From Geminisphaera colitermitum TAV2 (GTDB lineage: Bacteria > Verrucomicrobiota > Verrucomicrobiia > Opitutales > Opitutaceae), in NCBI RefSeq assembly GCF_000171235.2, contig NZ_ABEA03000200.1, forward strand, positions 1 through 39,653: a stretch of 39,653 bases of DNA, read 5' to 3'. Shown in pieces: positions 25,005 through 33,528 of the stretch. The position numbers and the translations under genes were made by a program. Numbering within the stretch: the first letter of the stretch is position 1; each line of letters begins with the position of its first letter. Under the pieces are notes generated by a model. The model was not told the DNA's origin. It saw only the letters and a list, made by a program, of their open reading frames with translations, and searched no databases.

Positions 25005-26330
25005 GTGAACATCGAAGTCCAAGACGTCTCCGCCACCCGCAAGAAACTCGTCGTCTCTCTCGACGCCGCCGAAATCGCCGCCGAACGCAAGGCCGTCGTC
25101 GCCGAGATCTCCCGCTCCGTGCGCCTCCCCGGTTTTCGCCCCGGCAAGGCCCCCGCTGCCATGATCGAGAAGCGCTACGCCAAGCACATTGACGACGAAC
25201 TGAAGCAAAAAATCCTCTCCAAGTCCTACCGCGAAGGACTCGAAAAACAAAAACTTCAGGTCATCCAGCTCATCAACATCGAAGGAGGCGACACCATCGC
25301 CGCCGACGCCCCCGCCACGCTCACCCTCACCGTTGACGTCGAACCCACCTTCGACCTCCCCGACTACACCGGCCTCCCCACCACCATCCAGCCCACCGAC
25401 GCCACCGACGCCGAAGTCGAGGAACTCCTCCAAAACCTCCGCGCCGAACGCGCCGACTTCAAAGTCGCCGAACATCCCGCGCAAAAAAGCGACTACGTAA
25501 AACTCTCCTACGAAGGCACCGTGGACGGCAAACCCGCCCTCGAACTCGTTGGCGACAAGCAAATCTACGCCTCCGTCCCCCAGACCTGGGAAGAAGTCGA
25601 AGGCGCGCACGACGGCCTCATCCCCGGCCTCGGCAAACACCTCGCCGGCCTCGCCAAAGACGACAAGAAGGACATCCCCATCACCTTCCCCGCCGACTTC
25701 GCCGCCGTCCCCGCCCTCGCCGGCAAGACCGTCACCTACGCCGTCACCGTGCAGGAAATCCGCGAACGCGTCCTCCCCGAAATCAACGAAGAATTCCTCA
25801 AAGCCCACCAGGTTGAGACCCTCGACGCCCTCAAGGACAACCTCCGCAAGCAACTCACCGCCCGCAAGGAGAACGCCAACCGCAACGACCAGCGCCGCCA
25901 GGTGGCCGAAGCCCTCTGCTCCAAAGTCGAGTTCGAGATTCCCCTCAGCCTCATCGAAGCCGAGACCCAGAACACCCTCCGCAACTTCATGGAGGACAAC
26001 CTCCGCCGCGGCGCCACTCCCGAGCAATTCGAGGAAAACAAAAAAGAACTCTACGAAGGCGCCCGCAAAGTGGCCGTCACCCGCGTCAAGACCCAGATCA
26101 TCCTCAGCAAAATCGCCGCCAAGGAAGAACTCAAAGTCACCGAGCGCGACATCGACTCCTACCTCTACCAGCAAGCCATGCGCACCGGCCAGCGCCCGGA
26201 GAAAATCGTCAAGGAACTCACCCAGAACCGCGACCGCCTCCAGTCCATCCAGCAAGGCATCCTTTTCGACAAGTCGCTTGAATTGGTTGTCTCCAAGGCT
26301 ACCGTGACGACCAATCCCGCCAAGGCCTGA
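25005..26330 (+). CDS. tig: Trigger factor (ribosome-associated chaperone)
   Basis: Trigger factor binds nascent chains at the ribosome exit and has peptidyl-prolyl isomerase activity. The 441-residue product has the ribosome-docking signature in VRLPGFRPGKAPAAMIEKRY, the FKBP-like middle domain starting at KSDYVKLSYEGTVDG and including LIPGLGKHLAGL, and the long helical C-terminal chaperone arms (INEEFLKAHQ to LVVSKATV). Translation appears to start at GTG 25005, reading NIEVQDVSATRKKL, which fits the family start. It is followed after 15 bp by clpP, as in many bacteria, but clpX is not next. Confidence 0.96.
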   Translation: MNIEVQDVSATRKKLVVSLDAAEIAAERKAVVAEISRSVRLPGFRPGKAPAAMIEKRYAKHIDDELKQKILSKSYREGLEKQKLQVIQLINIEGGDTIAADAPATLTLTVDVEPTFDLPDYTGLPTTIQPTDATDAEVEELLQNLRAERADFKVAEHPAQKSDYVKLSYEGTVDGKPALELVGDKQIYASVPQTWEEVEGAHDGLIPGLGKHLAGLAKDDKKDIPITFPADFAAVPALAGKTVTYAVTVQEIRERVLPEINEEFLKAHQVETLDALKDNLRKQLTARKENANRNDQRRQVAEALCSKVEFEIPLSLIEAETQNTLRNFMEDNLRRGATPEQFEENKKELYEGARKVAVTRVKTQIILSKIAAKEELKVTERDIDSYLYQQAMRTGQRPEKIVKELTQNRDRLQSIQQGILFDKSLELVVSKATVTTNPAKA

Positions 26331-26345
26331 ACGGCCTGAGGCGGG

Positions 26346-27014
26346 GTGGACTCGATTCACACACACCAACGCACCGCCAACCGACACCACATCGTGAGCT
26401 ATTACGTTCCCATCGTCCTTGAAAACACCGGCCGCGGAGAGCGGTCGATGGACATCTATTCGCGCCTCCTCAAAGACCGCATCATCTTCATCGGCACCCC
26501 GATTGACGACGGCGTGGCCAACGTGGTCATCGCCCAGTTGCTGTTCCTGCAAATGGAGGACCCGAAAAAGGACATCCACCTCTACATCAACTCACCCGGC
26601 GGCGTGGTGACCGGAGGCATGGCGATCTACGACACGATCAACTTCCTGCAATGCGACGTGGTGACCTACTGCGTCGGCCAGGCCGCCAGCATGGCGACCG
26701 TGCTCCTCTCTGCCGGCACCAAGGGCAAGCGCTTCGCGCTCCCCAACAGCCGCGTCATGATCCACCAACCCAGCGGTGGAGCCGGCGGACAGGCGGCGGA
26801 CATCACCATTGCCGCCAAGGAAATCCTTCGCTGGCGCCGCACGCTCAGCGAGACCATTGCCCGCCACACCGGCAAGACGCCCGAGCAAGTCGATAAAGAC
26901 TCCGACCGCGACTACTACCTGAGCGCGCAGGAAGCCAAGGACTACGGCCTCGTCGATCACGTAGTCACGAGCACCCGCGACGCCCAGCAACTCGCCGCCG
27001 CCCAACCCGCCTGA
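26346..27014 (+). CDS. clpP: ATP-dependent Clp protease proteolytic subunit ClpP
   Basis: ClpP is the serine protease barrel driven by ClpX or ClpA. The catalytic Ser is in [16 protein letters not shown], His in [15 protein letters not shown] and Asp in [21 protein letters not shown]. The IGFMT-type N-terminal loop region is [18 protein letters not shown]. From GTG 26346 the product is 222 residues. A second GTG at 26394 begins [17 protein letters not shown], exactly where the conserved family sequence starts and giving the usual ~206 residues; it may be the true start, with the first 16 codons untranslated. It is downstream of tig and followed by a hairpin region and repeats. Confidence 0.96.
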   Translation: MDSIHTHQRTANRHHIVSYYVPIVLENTGRGERSMDIYSRLLKDRIIFIGTPIDDGVANVVIAQLLFLQMEDPKKDIHLYINSPGGVVTGGMAIYDTINFLQCDVVTYCVGQAASMATVLLSAGTKGKRFALPNSRVMIHQPSGGAGGQAADITIAAKEILRWRRTLSETIARHTGKTPEQVDKDSDRDYYLSAQEAKDYGLVDHVVTSTRDAQQLAAAQPA

Positions 27015-27078
27015 ACGTAAAAACGAGGAACGGCGGTTTTGATTCTTGGTTCGTCAACAAAACCATCGCACCACGCAC

Positions 27079-27107
27079 AAAAAAACGGAGACCGGTAAAG
27101 GTCTCCG
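27079..27107 (-). terminator. Intrinsic terminator for minus-strand transcription
   Basis: On the minus strand the stem CGGAGACC (27107-27100) pairs with GGTCTCCG (27093-27086) around a 6-nt loop and is followed by seven T (27085-27079). It would end transcripts coming from the acidic-protein gene at 28250-27432, and it also lies just beyond the clpP stop. Confidence 0.75.
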
Positions 27108-27114
27108 CTCATGC

Positions 27115-27368
27115 TTAGAGCAGTTTCATTTAAGCTGTAGCCATTTGATACCTGGTAGGGAGGCCTCTCCGAGGCCTCCGCCGTGCGTGGTGTGAGAAGG
27201 CGAAATTCATAAGTAGACGGAGCGTGGTTTCGGAGGCCTCGGACGGAGCGCAGCAGCGCGGAGATGGCATCGCCGGAGGCGATGGCCCGAAGGGCTGCCC
27301 TCGGCAGAGGGCACAAAGGCCTCCCTACCGTTAAGATGACGGCTACATCTCAACTTAAAATGCTCTAA
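27115..27368. repeat. Palindromic element family F, copy 1
   Basis: The outer 8-bp inverted ends TTAGAGCA and TGCTCTAA enclose TGTAGCCATTTGATACCTGG, then the arms GGTAGGGAGGCCTCTCCGAG and their complement near 27318-27329. The region is non-coding. The second copy is at 38353-38512; its centre is in the opposite orientation relative to the flanks. Together with the terminator and a C8-G14 run, this accounts for the 417-bp gap between clpP and the next gene. Confidence 0.8.
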
Positions 27369-27405
27369 CAAAACCGGGCAACGAAGGCGTTGCTTCGCCC
27401 CCCCC

Positions 27406-27419
27406 GGGGGGGGGGGGGG
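27406..27419. repeat. C8 run abutting a G14 tract, intergenic
   Basis: Eight C (27398-27405) directly abut fourteen G, 12 bp after which the acidic-protein gene ends. The C8-G14 junction could itself fold as a hairpin. Confidence 0.9.
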
Positions 27420-27431
27420 AGGTGCCTGGGC

Positions 27432-28250
27432 TTACTTGCGCTTGCCGCTACGGCTGCTCCCACCTTTCGGGCTGGGACGCTTCCGGCCTCCGCCATCTTC
27501 ATCCTCGTCGTCCGAGTCATCCTCCGCCTCGTCGTCCTCGGACTTCCCGTCCTCGTTTTCCGAGTCCTCATCGTCTTCCGACTCTTCGTCTTCATCCCAC
27601 TTGAGGGATTCGTCGCCTTTGAGGGCCTCTTCGTCGGCATCGTCGATCTCGGGCAGATCCTCGTCGTCGATGTCTTCCTCGCTGACGGCACGCTCGTCAC
27701 CATCGGCGTCGGCATCCCAGCCGGCGGGCGTGTATTCAAGGATGGCACACAGTTCGTCAAAGCAATGGATGGCCTTGCCCTCGATGAAGCTGGCATTCTG
27801 CTCCTCACGAAGCTCGTCTTCGACTTCATCGACGGTGAGCTTGGACTCAAATTCGAAGATATCGTTGAGAAGCTTGACGCGGCACTTGGTGACGTGGTCG
27901 AGGAGGTCGGCGTAAGGGCCGTTTTCCTCATCCATCACGTCGGGCAGGGCGAAAAGTTTTTCGTCGGATTCCACGATGGAATCCTTCACGCGCTTGAGGC
28001 GCACCCGCCCGTCGCCGGCATCGCGTTCGATGCGGAACGGAATAAACGCAGCCTCCAACAAATCTTCGTCAAAACCGTAGTCGCGGAGAGGCTCGACGAG
28101 TTCGAGGAGGTGAGCGACCTGTCGGGGATCGATGATGCTGAGACCATCGACGTCCCAGCGGACTGAGTCACTGACTTCTTCTACCCACCAGTTATGATCT
28201 TCGCCGAGTCGGACGAGGCACCAGTCGAGGAGGTTGGAGGAGTTGGCCAT
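27432..28250 (-). CDS. Unknown protein with very acidic C-terminal region and basic tail
   Basis: I do not recognise this 272-residue protein. Residues 1 to about 175 look like a folded domain (LLDWCLVRLGEDHNWWVEEV, VRWDVDGLSIIDPRQVAHLL, KVKDS-like RVKDSIVESDEKLFALPD). Residues about 177-250 are almost entirely Asp, Glu, Ser and Ala, and the last ~20 are Lys/Arg/Ser/Gly-rich (ending SGKRK). Such a charge pattern suggests a protein-binding or DNA-mimicking tail, but that is speculation. Codon use is like its neighbours. It stands alone on the minus strand with its own likely terminator at 27079-27107. A plus-strand frame across it that looks membrane-like is an artefact of reading Asp/Glu codons backwards as Val/Leu. 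Confidence 0.75.
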   Translation of the reverse strand: MANSSNLLDWCLVRLGEDHNWWVEEVSDSVRWDVDGLSIIDPRQVAHLLELVEPLRDYGFDEDLLEAAFIPFRIERDAGDGRVRLKRVKDSIVESDEKLFALPDVMDEENGPYADLLDHVTKCRVKLLNDIFEFESKLTVDEVEDELREEQNASFIEGKAIHCFDELCAILEYTPAGWDADADGDERAVSEEDIDDEDLPEIDDADEEALKGDESLKWDEDEESEDDEDSENEDGKSEDDEAEDDSDDEDEDGGGRKRPSPKGGSSRSGKRK

Positions 28251-28500
28251 AATGTGTTTTTTGCAGTAGGTTCGCGGGGAGCCAAAAACCCTCGTGCGAA
28301 TTGAGTCAAATCACGAAAGCAAATTTGTGCTAAATTCAGTGAGTCACGCGGATTGTGGGCTGGAAGGTGGCAAGGAGGGGCGCAGAGTCATTAGGGCAAA
28401 AGTGAAAAACAAGCACAAAAAACGCGCTTTTTTCACCGCCGCCAAACCCGCCCCATAAACACGTGGACGAGGATCCAATCCGAAGAGCAAGAAGCATCGT

Positions 28501-29382
28501 TTAATCTGGGATCGGCGCGACTGGTTTGGGTGCGGCGGTCGCCGTGCTGCCCGCCGAGGCCAGAATGATCGCACCGATGGCCGCCCATTGGGTGGGAGTG
28601 AGCAATTCTCCCAAAAAAAGCATGCCCGCCAGCGCACCAAGCGCCGGTTCGATGCTCATCAAGACACCAAAAGTCCGGGCCGGCAGGCGTGTCATCGCCA
28701 TCATTTCGAGCGTATAGGGCAATGCCGTGGAGAGAACGGCCACGCCCAAGGCGACCGGGATGAGTGCCGGTGAGAGCAGCGCGCCGCCCGCGTGCGCCAC
28801 TCCGACGGGCACCGCAACGATGGCGGCGACAACGCCCCCGATCGCCGCCGTCTGCGCCCCGTGCGCAGCCCCGGCCCGCTGACCAAAAATTATGTAGAGC
28901 GCCCAGCACAGGCCCGCCACAAGAGCCAGACCCGCCCCTTTTGGATCAAGGGCGCCCACCCGCCCACCGAGAGGAAGCAGGAGCAGCACGCCCGTGACCG
29001 CGAGCGCGATCCACACAAAATCCACCCAACGCCGGGATGCGCACATCGCCAGCGCCAGCGGGCCGGTAAACTCAAGCGCCACGGCGATGCCGAGCGGCAC
29101 CGTGCGCACCGACATGTAGAAGAGCAGGTTCATCAACCCCAGAGACACGCCGTAACCCAGCAACGCCTTCCACGAACCAAAGCCCCGCCACTCCCGCCAC
29201 GGACGCAACACGGCGACAAGGATGATCGCCCCAAAACCAAGCCGCAGCGCCGTGGTCCCCTGAGCGCCGACAACAGGAAATAATTGTTTGGCCAGCGACG
29301 CGCCTGACTGGATCGAAGTCATGGCGACAATCAGGAGCGCAATAGGAATCAGCCGGGCGGAAAGGCGCGAGCGAGCGGTCAT
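28501..29382 (-). CDS. rhtA: EamA-family transporter, RhtA-like (threonine/homoserine efflux)
   Basis: This 293-residue protein has about ten predicted membrane helices in two EamA repeats, as in the drug/metabolite transporter superfamily. RhtA-like features are MTSIQSGASLAKQLFPVVGA near the start, RTVPLGIAVALEFTGPLALA, GLCWALYIIFGQRAG and FGVLMSIEPALGALAGMLFL. E. coli RhtA exports threonine and homoserine from the inner membrane, and the match is at family level, so the substrate is likely but not sure. The ATG at 29382 fits the family start. It is 75 bp downstream of folC on the same strand; 250 bp without a gene separate it from the acidic-protein gene. Confidence 0.85.
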   Translation of the reverse strand: MTARSRLSARLIPIALLIVAMTSIQSGASLAKQLFPVVGAQGTTALRLGFGAIILVAVLRPWREWRGFGSWKALLGYGVSLGLMNLLFYMSVRTVPLGIAVALEFTGPLALAMCASRRWVDFVWIALAVTGVLLLLPLGGRVGALDPKGAGLALVAGLCWALYIIFGQRAGAAHGAQTAAIGGVVAAIVAVPVGVAHAGGALLSPALIPVALGVAVLSTALPYTLEMMAMTRLPARTFGVLMSIEPALGALAGMLFLGELLTPTQWAAIGAIILASAGSTATAAPKPVAPIPD

Positions 29383-29457
29383 GGATGAATGAGGGAGGCA
29401 AAGGGCGAGAGGAGCTGGCTATGGATGAGAGAAAAAAACAAACATCCACCCACGCCC

Positions 29458-30804
29458 TCAAAAATCCTGCAAGCGTCCTTCGCCCGGACCACCGCCGGCG
29501 TTGAGGCGGGTCATCACTTCTCCGAGCAGATAGATGGACCCCGTCACCACCACGACATCGTCCGGCCCGCCGACGGCGCATTCGCCGGGCGCGGGGAACA
29601 ATGCCTCCACCGTGGCGCGTCTCACGATGCCGCCGCCCGTCGTGAAACCTGCGGGCACCAACGCCTCCAGTTCCTCGAACGAACACGCCCGCGCCTGCTG
29701 CGGCACCACGAGGTGAATCTCGGCGGCGTAGTGAGCGATTGTCTCCAGCAAGGGTTGTGCGCGCGCCGCGCCCAGCACGCCGGTGATGAAGACCATGCGC
29801 TGTCTCCCCCCCCCCCCCCCCCCCTGCGCATCCAGTTCCGCACGCAGTGCCGCCAGATTGGTGGCGAGGATCTGGGCTCCCTCGGAATTGTGCGAAGCGT
29901 CGAGGATGAGCAGGCGTCCTCCGACCTGCGTGCGCTCCCAGCGTCCGGGCCAGTTGACACTGCCCAGACCACGCGAGAGGGCGTCCTCCGTGAGACGCTC
30001 ACCAAGCCAGGCGCCAGCGGTGAGCATGGCGGTGGCGGCGTTGATGCGCTGGTAATCGCCTTCGAGATTGGTGCCGGGGTAACGCTTCAAGTCGTCGCCC
30101 CAAAGTTCGGCAACGCTCATCACCGGACTCGGCTCGGGGTGCTGCCGGGCGGCGATCTCGCGCACCACGCGCTCGGCGGCGGCGGGCAGGCGGCCGAGCA
30201 CAACGGGCACGCCGGGCTTGATGATGCCGGCCTTCTCGGCGGCGATGCTTTCGAGGGTGTTGCCCAGCATCTCGCAGTGATCGAGTCCGATGGACGTGAT
30301 GACCGACATAACAGGCTCCACGATGTTGGTCGCATCAAGCCGTCCGCCGAGACCGACTTCGATGATCGCCACGTCGCAACGCCGACGCGAAAACTGCAAA
30401 AACGCCATCGCCGTCATGAACTCAAAAAAACTCGGCATCGCCTCCGCCGACGCCGCGCCGATGCGCTCCGCCACGGGACGCAGTTCCTCCACATAGCGGA
30501 CGATTTCCGCCTCCGTCAGCGGCACGCGGTCCACCTGCACCCGTTCGCCGAGACGGATCAGATGCGGCGACGTGTAGAGACCGGTGCGCAGTCCCGCCGC
30601 GCGCAGGATCGACTCGATCATCGCGGCGACGGAGCCCTTGCCATTGGTGCCCGCCACATGGATGACGGGCATGGCGCGCTCGGGATGCCCGAGGGCGGCG
30701 GCAAACTCGCGCATCCGGTCGATGCCAAACGAGACCCCGCGGGCCTTCATCCCGAACAGATATTCCTGCGCGGCAGCGTAGTCGGAGTGGTGATGATTGC
30801 TCAC
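29458..30804 (-). CDS. folC: Bifunctional dihydrofolate/folylpolyglutamate synthase FolC
   Basis: FolC adds glutamate to dihydropteroate and folates using ATP. The 448-residue protein has the P-loop VIHVAGTNGKGSVAAMIES, YTSPHLIRLGERVQ, the metal-binding EVGLGGRLDATN and the C-terminal ligase signature LLILDASHNSEGA. It starts at GTG 30804, only 2 bp after the accD stop, and accD-folC is a classic linkage. A 19-base C run (29806-29824) gives six glycines in frame in the C-terminal domain, between LRAELDAQ and the strand RMVFITGVLG. A slip there would remove the last ~100 residues. Confidence 0.95.
   Translation of the reverse strand: MSNHHHSDYAAAQEYLFGMKARGVSFGIDRMREFAAALGHPERAMPVIHVAGTNGKGSVAAMIESILRAAGLRTGLYTSPHLIRLGERVQVDRVPLTEAEIVRYVEELRPVAERIGAASAEAMPSFFEFMTAMAFLQFSRRRCDVAIIEVGLGGRLDATNIVEPVMSVITSIGLDHCEMLGNTLESIAAEKAGIIKPGVPVVLGRLPAAAERVVREIAARQHPEPSPVMSVAELWGDDLKRYPGTNLEGDYQRINAATAMLTAGAWLGERLTEDALSRGLGSVNWPGRWERTQVGGRLLILDASHNSEGAQILATNLAALRAELDAQGGGGGGRQRMVFITGVLGAARAQPLLETIAHYAAEIHLVVPQQARACSFEELEALVPAGFTTGGGIVRRATVEALFPAPGECAVGGPDDVVVVTGSIYLLGEVMTRLNAGGGPGEGRLQDF
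29806..29824. repeat. Poly-C tract (19; poly-Gly in folC)
   Basis: Nineteen C on the plus strand. On the coding strand one G completes a Gln codon and the other eighteen make six Gly codons in frame. Confidence 0.95.
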
Positions 30805-30806
30805 GC

Positions 30807-31679
30807 TTACCGCCCGCCAGAGCGGACTCCGTTCTTCTTTTTCACGTAGAGCGCGGTCAGCACGTCGCGCAACCGCTCGCGCATTTCCAGCCGGTTGACG
30901 ATCAAGTCAATCAACCCCTTCGATTGCAAAAACTCGGCGGTCTGGAAATCCGGAGGCAACGTCTGTTTCACGGTGTCCTTGATGACGCGCGCGCCGGCAA
31001 AGCCGATCAAGGCGCCGGGCTCGGCGATATTGACGTCCCCCAGCGTGGCGAAGCTGGCCGTCACGCCGCCCATCGTCGGGTGCGTGAGCACGGAGAGGTA
31101 GGGCAGACGCGCCTGCGCGTGCCGGCCGAGCGCGGCGCTGGTCTTGGCCATCTGCATGAGCGAAAATATCCCCTCCTGCATGCGCGCGCCGCCGGAGGCG
31201 CTGAAGATGATGCAGGGGATCTCCTTGCGGGTGGCGAGTTCGATGGCGCGGGTGATTTTTTCGCCCGCCGCCGAGCCCATCGCCCCGCCGCAAAACCGAA
31301 AATCCATCACGGCCACCGACACCTCGATCTCGTGAATCTGCCCCGTGCCGCAAATAACGGCCTCGGGCAGACCGCTCTCGCGTTCATACTTCTTGATGCG
31401 CTCGGGATACGGCTGCGAATCGACAAAATGGAGCGGATCGGCAGAGCGGACGTCGGAAAACATTTCCACGAATGAGCCCGGATCAAAAAGCGACGCGATG
31501 CGTTCGCGCGCGCCGAGCGGAAAATGGTAGCCGGACTTGGGCACGACCATGAGATTGGCCTCAAGCTCCTTGTTGAAAACGACTTCCCCCGAGACCGGAC
31601 ACTTGGTCCAGAGGCCCTTGGGGATGTCTTTTTTCTTAACAACAACGGTGGAATACTTCGGCTTGCTGAAGAGCGACAT
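30807..31679 (-). CDS. accD: Acetyl-CoA carboxylase carboxyltransferase subunit beta, degenerate zinc ribbon
   Basis: AccD with AccA transfers the carboxyl group from biotin to acetyl-CoA to start fatty acid synthesis. The 290-residue protein matches the family throughout: [32 protein letters not shown] with the oxyanion-forming glycines, [20 protein letters not shown] and [17 protein letters not shown]. The N-terminal zinc ribbon is degenerate. The family cysteines at positions 27, 30, 46 and 49 (E. coli numbering, which aligns without gaps) are here Cys27, Ser30, Val46 and Ser49, so a four-Cys zinc site cannot form. It sits between comF (14 bp) and folC (2 bp) in one operon. Confidence 0.95.
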   Translation of the reverse strand: MSLFSKPKYSTVVVKKKDIPKGLWTKCPVSGEVVFNKELEANLMVVPKSGYHFPLGARERIASLFDPGSFVEMFSDVRSADPLHFVDSQPYPERIKKYERESGLPEAVICGTGQIHEIEVSVAVMDFRFCGGAMGSAAGEKITRAIELATRKEIPCIIFSASGGARMQEGIFSLMQMAKTSAALGRHAQARLPYLSVLTHPTMGGVTASFATLGDVNIAEPGALIGFAGARVIKDTVKQTLPPDFQTAEFLQSKGLIDLIVNRLEMRERLRDVLTALYVKKKNGVRSGGR

Positions 31680-31693
31680 GGCGGAGGAGGCGA

Positions 31694-32467
31694 TTAACCG
31701 TGACCAAATGTAACGACGTCGAGATTCAATGCCCCTGCGCGTCGCAAGACGCGGGCGCAGGCGTTAAGGGTCGATCCGGTTGTAAAAACGTCATCAATGA
31801 GGATGTAATGCTGGGCCGGGTTTATGGACGCGCCGGAGACCAGTGCAAACGCGTTTTTGAGGTTCGCCCGGCGGGCGGCGCGGTCGAGATTCGTTTGCGT
31901 TTGGGTGTCGATCACCCGCCGCAGCAGCGGGGCGACAACAGGCGGCGCGTCCGCCGGGCCGGATGCGGCGGCGGCGGCACGGGCAAAACACCGGGCGAGC
32001 AGGGCGCTCTGGTTGTAACCTCGTTCGCGCTCCTTGCGCGGATGCAACGGCACCGGCACGAGCGTGGCGCCGCGTAGAAAATCGGTCATGTAGGCGTGCC
32101 CGCGCATGATCGTCTCGATGTCGTTCAGCACATGAAGCCCATGCTGGTATTTGAGTTCATGGACGAGCGAACGCGCCGGGCCGCGAAACAGGACGGCAGT
32201 GCGCCCGGCGTTGAATTCGGGGTGCAGCCCCTCGCAATGTTCACAGATATGCTCGCCCTCGACCTCGCCAAAAAACGGATGGCCGCACGTCGTGCAATGC
32301 GGCGGCTGCACGCGGCGGATGAACGGCGCGCACTTGAGGCAAACATGGCGTAGCGGCTGCGACGCATCCGGGGCGGAGGAGTGTTCCACCAACCCGTGGC
32401 AATGCACGCAACGCGGAGGAAACACAACATCAACCAGACCGCGGACGAGCCGTCGTAATGGAGTCAT
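31694..32467 (-). CDS. comF: ComF-family phosphoribosyltransferase-like protein
   Basis: ComF/GntX proteins have a zinc-finger N-terminus and a phosphoribosyltransferase domain and are linked to DNA uptake in some bacteria. This 257-residue protein shows the paired cysteines CVHCHG, CLKCAP, CTTCGHP and CEHC, then [23 protein letters not shown] and the PRPP-binding signature [19 protein letters not shown]. The ATG at 32467 overlaps the truA stop in ATGA, so the genes are coupled. Competence pilus genes other than a GspF/PilC-family gene at the right edge are not visible in this window, so natural transformation is only a possibility. Confidence 0.92.
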   Translation of the reverse strand: MTPLRRLVRGLVDVVFPPRCVHCHGLVEHSSAPDASQPLRHVCLKCAPFIRRVQPPHCTTCGHPFFGEVEGEHICEHCEGLHPEFNAGRTAVLFRGPARSLVHELKYQHGLHVLNDIETIMRGHAYMTDFLRGATLVPVPLHPRKERERGYNQSALLARCFARAAAAASGPADAPPVVAPLLRRVIDTQTQTNLDRAARRANLKNAFALVSGASINPAQHYILIDDVFTTGSTLNACARVLRRAGALNLDVVTFGHG

Positions 32468-33528
32468 GAGTGTCCCCAGCCATAAAAAACCCTGTCGAGA
32501 AACAGGCCGTGGGCGGGGGCCGTTTCGATGCGTGGCGTCCGACGGGCTTCGGAGAGGATTTGCGCGATGTCGCCGGGCGTAAGTTTGCCCAGACCGGCAT
32601 GCACCAGCGCGCCGACCAATCGGCGCACCATGCGATAAAGAAAACCATCGGCGCGAGCCGTGATGCGGATGCGCGCCCCGCGCGCGCTGATGTCGAGTTG
32701 CGTGAGGTGGCGCACGGTGGTTTCGCGCTCCTCGCCGCTGAGCGCGCTGAACGCGCAAAAATCGTGTCTCCCCACGAGCAGCGCGGCAGCAGCGCGCATG
32801 GCGACGACATCGAGTTTTTGCGGGATCGACCAGCAGTAATCCTGCGTAAACGGGTCGGCAAAACCACCGTGATGCAGATCGTAGGTGTAGCGTTTGCCGG
32901 TGGCGTCGAAGCGGGCGTGAAACGCGGCGGACACGATACGTGCATCCGTTACCTGGATACCAGACGGCACCCCTCCCCCCCCCTCCCCTCCCCCGGAACG
33001 AAACGCGGCCAGCAGACGCTCCGGTCCATGCCGCCAGGCCGCGTCAAAATGGAAAACCTGCGCCCGCGCATGAACACCCGCGTCGGTGCGTCCGCTGCCA
33101 TGAATGCGAACCGATTCGCCCAACATCCGCGCCAGCCGACGTTCGAGGTGATCTTGGATGGCGTTCCCATCCGGCTGGCTCTGCCAACCCGAAAAATGCG
33201 TGCCATCATAGGCCACCGTGCACTTCCAACGCGCGGACGGGGGGGGGGGGGGGGAGGGGCTGACGCGACAGCGCGTAGCGCAGGGCGGGAGGTCTTGCCT
33301 GTCTTCTTGTGTGACGCGCGAAGCGCCGCTTGCTCCTGTTTTTTTGGAGTGCGGCGATTTATCGCCGCTTTGTTCCGCACGCTTCAGCGTGCCAACAGGC
33401 GGCCCGTTGAAACGGCCCGTCAAAAGCGGTGATAAATCACCGCACTCCAAAAAAGCCTGCGTGCTACGTGTTGACGCGCCAGCCAAGTCCCTCCCTTGAA
33501 ATACAGATGTTGTGCTAGCGGCGTTCAT
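32464..33528 (-). CDS. truA: tRNA pseudouridine(38-40) synthase TruA with repeat-encoded N-terminal extension
   Basis: TruA makes pseudouridine in the anticodon arm of many tRNAs. The core is residues 101-354: WKCTVAYDGTHFSGWQ, the catalytic Asp in GSGRTDAGVHARAQ, RFDATGKRYTYDL and the end RIETAPAHGLFLDRVFYGW. The ATG at 33528 overlaps the ruvX stop in ATGA, as truA and comF also do, so it is probably the inherited start. The core would normally begin a few residues after the ATG. Here ~100 residues come between, encoded by a family A palindrome (ECGDLSPL ... SGDKSPH) and a 16-base G tract (PPPPP). No other in-frame ATG, GTG or TTG was seen near the core. The tract is in frame at its present length. 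Confidence 0.88.
   Translation of the reverse strand: MNAASTTSVFQGRDLAGASTRSTQAFLECGDLSPLLTGRFNGPPVGTLKRAEQSGDKSPHSKKTGASGASRVTQEDRQDLPPCATRCRVSPSPPPPPSARWKCTVAYDGTHFSGWQSQPDGNAIQDHLERRLARMLGESVRIHGSGRTDAGVHARAQVFHFDAAWRHGPERLLAAFRSGGGEGGGGVPSGIQVTDARIVSAAFHARFDATGKRYTYDLHHGGFADPFTQDYCWSIPQKLDVVAMRAAAALLVGRHDFCAFSALSGEERETTVRHLTQLDISARGARIRITARADGFLYRMVRRLVGALVHAGLGKLTPGDIAQILSEARRTPRIETAPAHGLFLDRVFYGWGHS
33239..33254. repeat. Poly-G tract (16) inside the truA N-terminal extension
   Basis: Sixteen G followed by AGGGG. In truA it encodes prolines directly before the catalytic core, so tract length decides whether the core is translated from the ATG at 33528. Confidence 0.95.
33346..33448. repeat. 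Palindromic repeat family A, copy 3 (inside truA reading frame)
   Basis: GGAGTGCGGCGATTTATCGC at the left and its near-complement at the right enclose a CGCTTCAGCGTGCC-type inner hairpin and GGCCCGTTGAAACGGCCC. The flank GCGCGAAGCGCCGCTTGCTC matches that of copy 2. It is read through in frame by truA on the minus strand. Confidence 0.88.

Noticed and set aside
24999-26579. A 526-residue minus-strand open frame rich in Gly, Val, Glu and Phe opposite tig
   Set aside because: Trigger factor on the plus strand matches its family along its full length; the antisense frame has biased composition only.
27390-28166. A plus-strand frame that looks like a membrane protein (many Val/Leu/Phe)
   Set aside because: It is the reverse reading of Asp/Glu codons in the acidic unknown protein, which produces Val and Leu codons and a false hydrophobic pattern.
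28251-28500. Possible small RNA between the acidic-protein gene and rhtA
   Set aside because: There are A/T-rich stretches and a weak GTGAAAAA/TTTTTTCAC pairing near 28402-28437, but no convincing promoter-plus-terminator unit.
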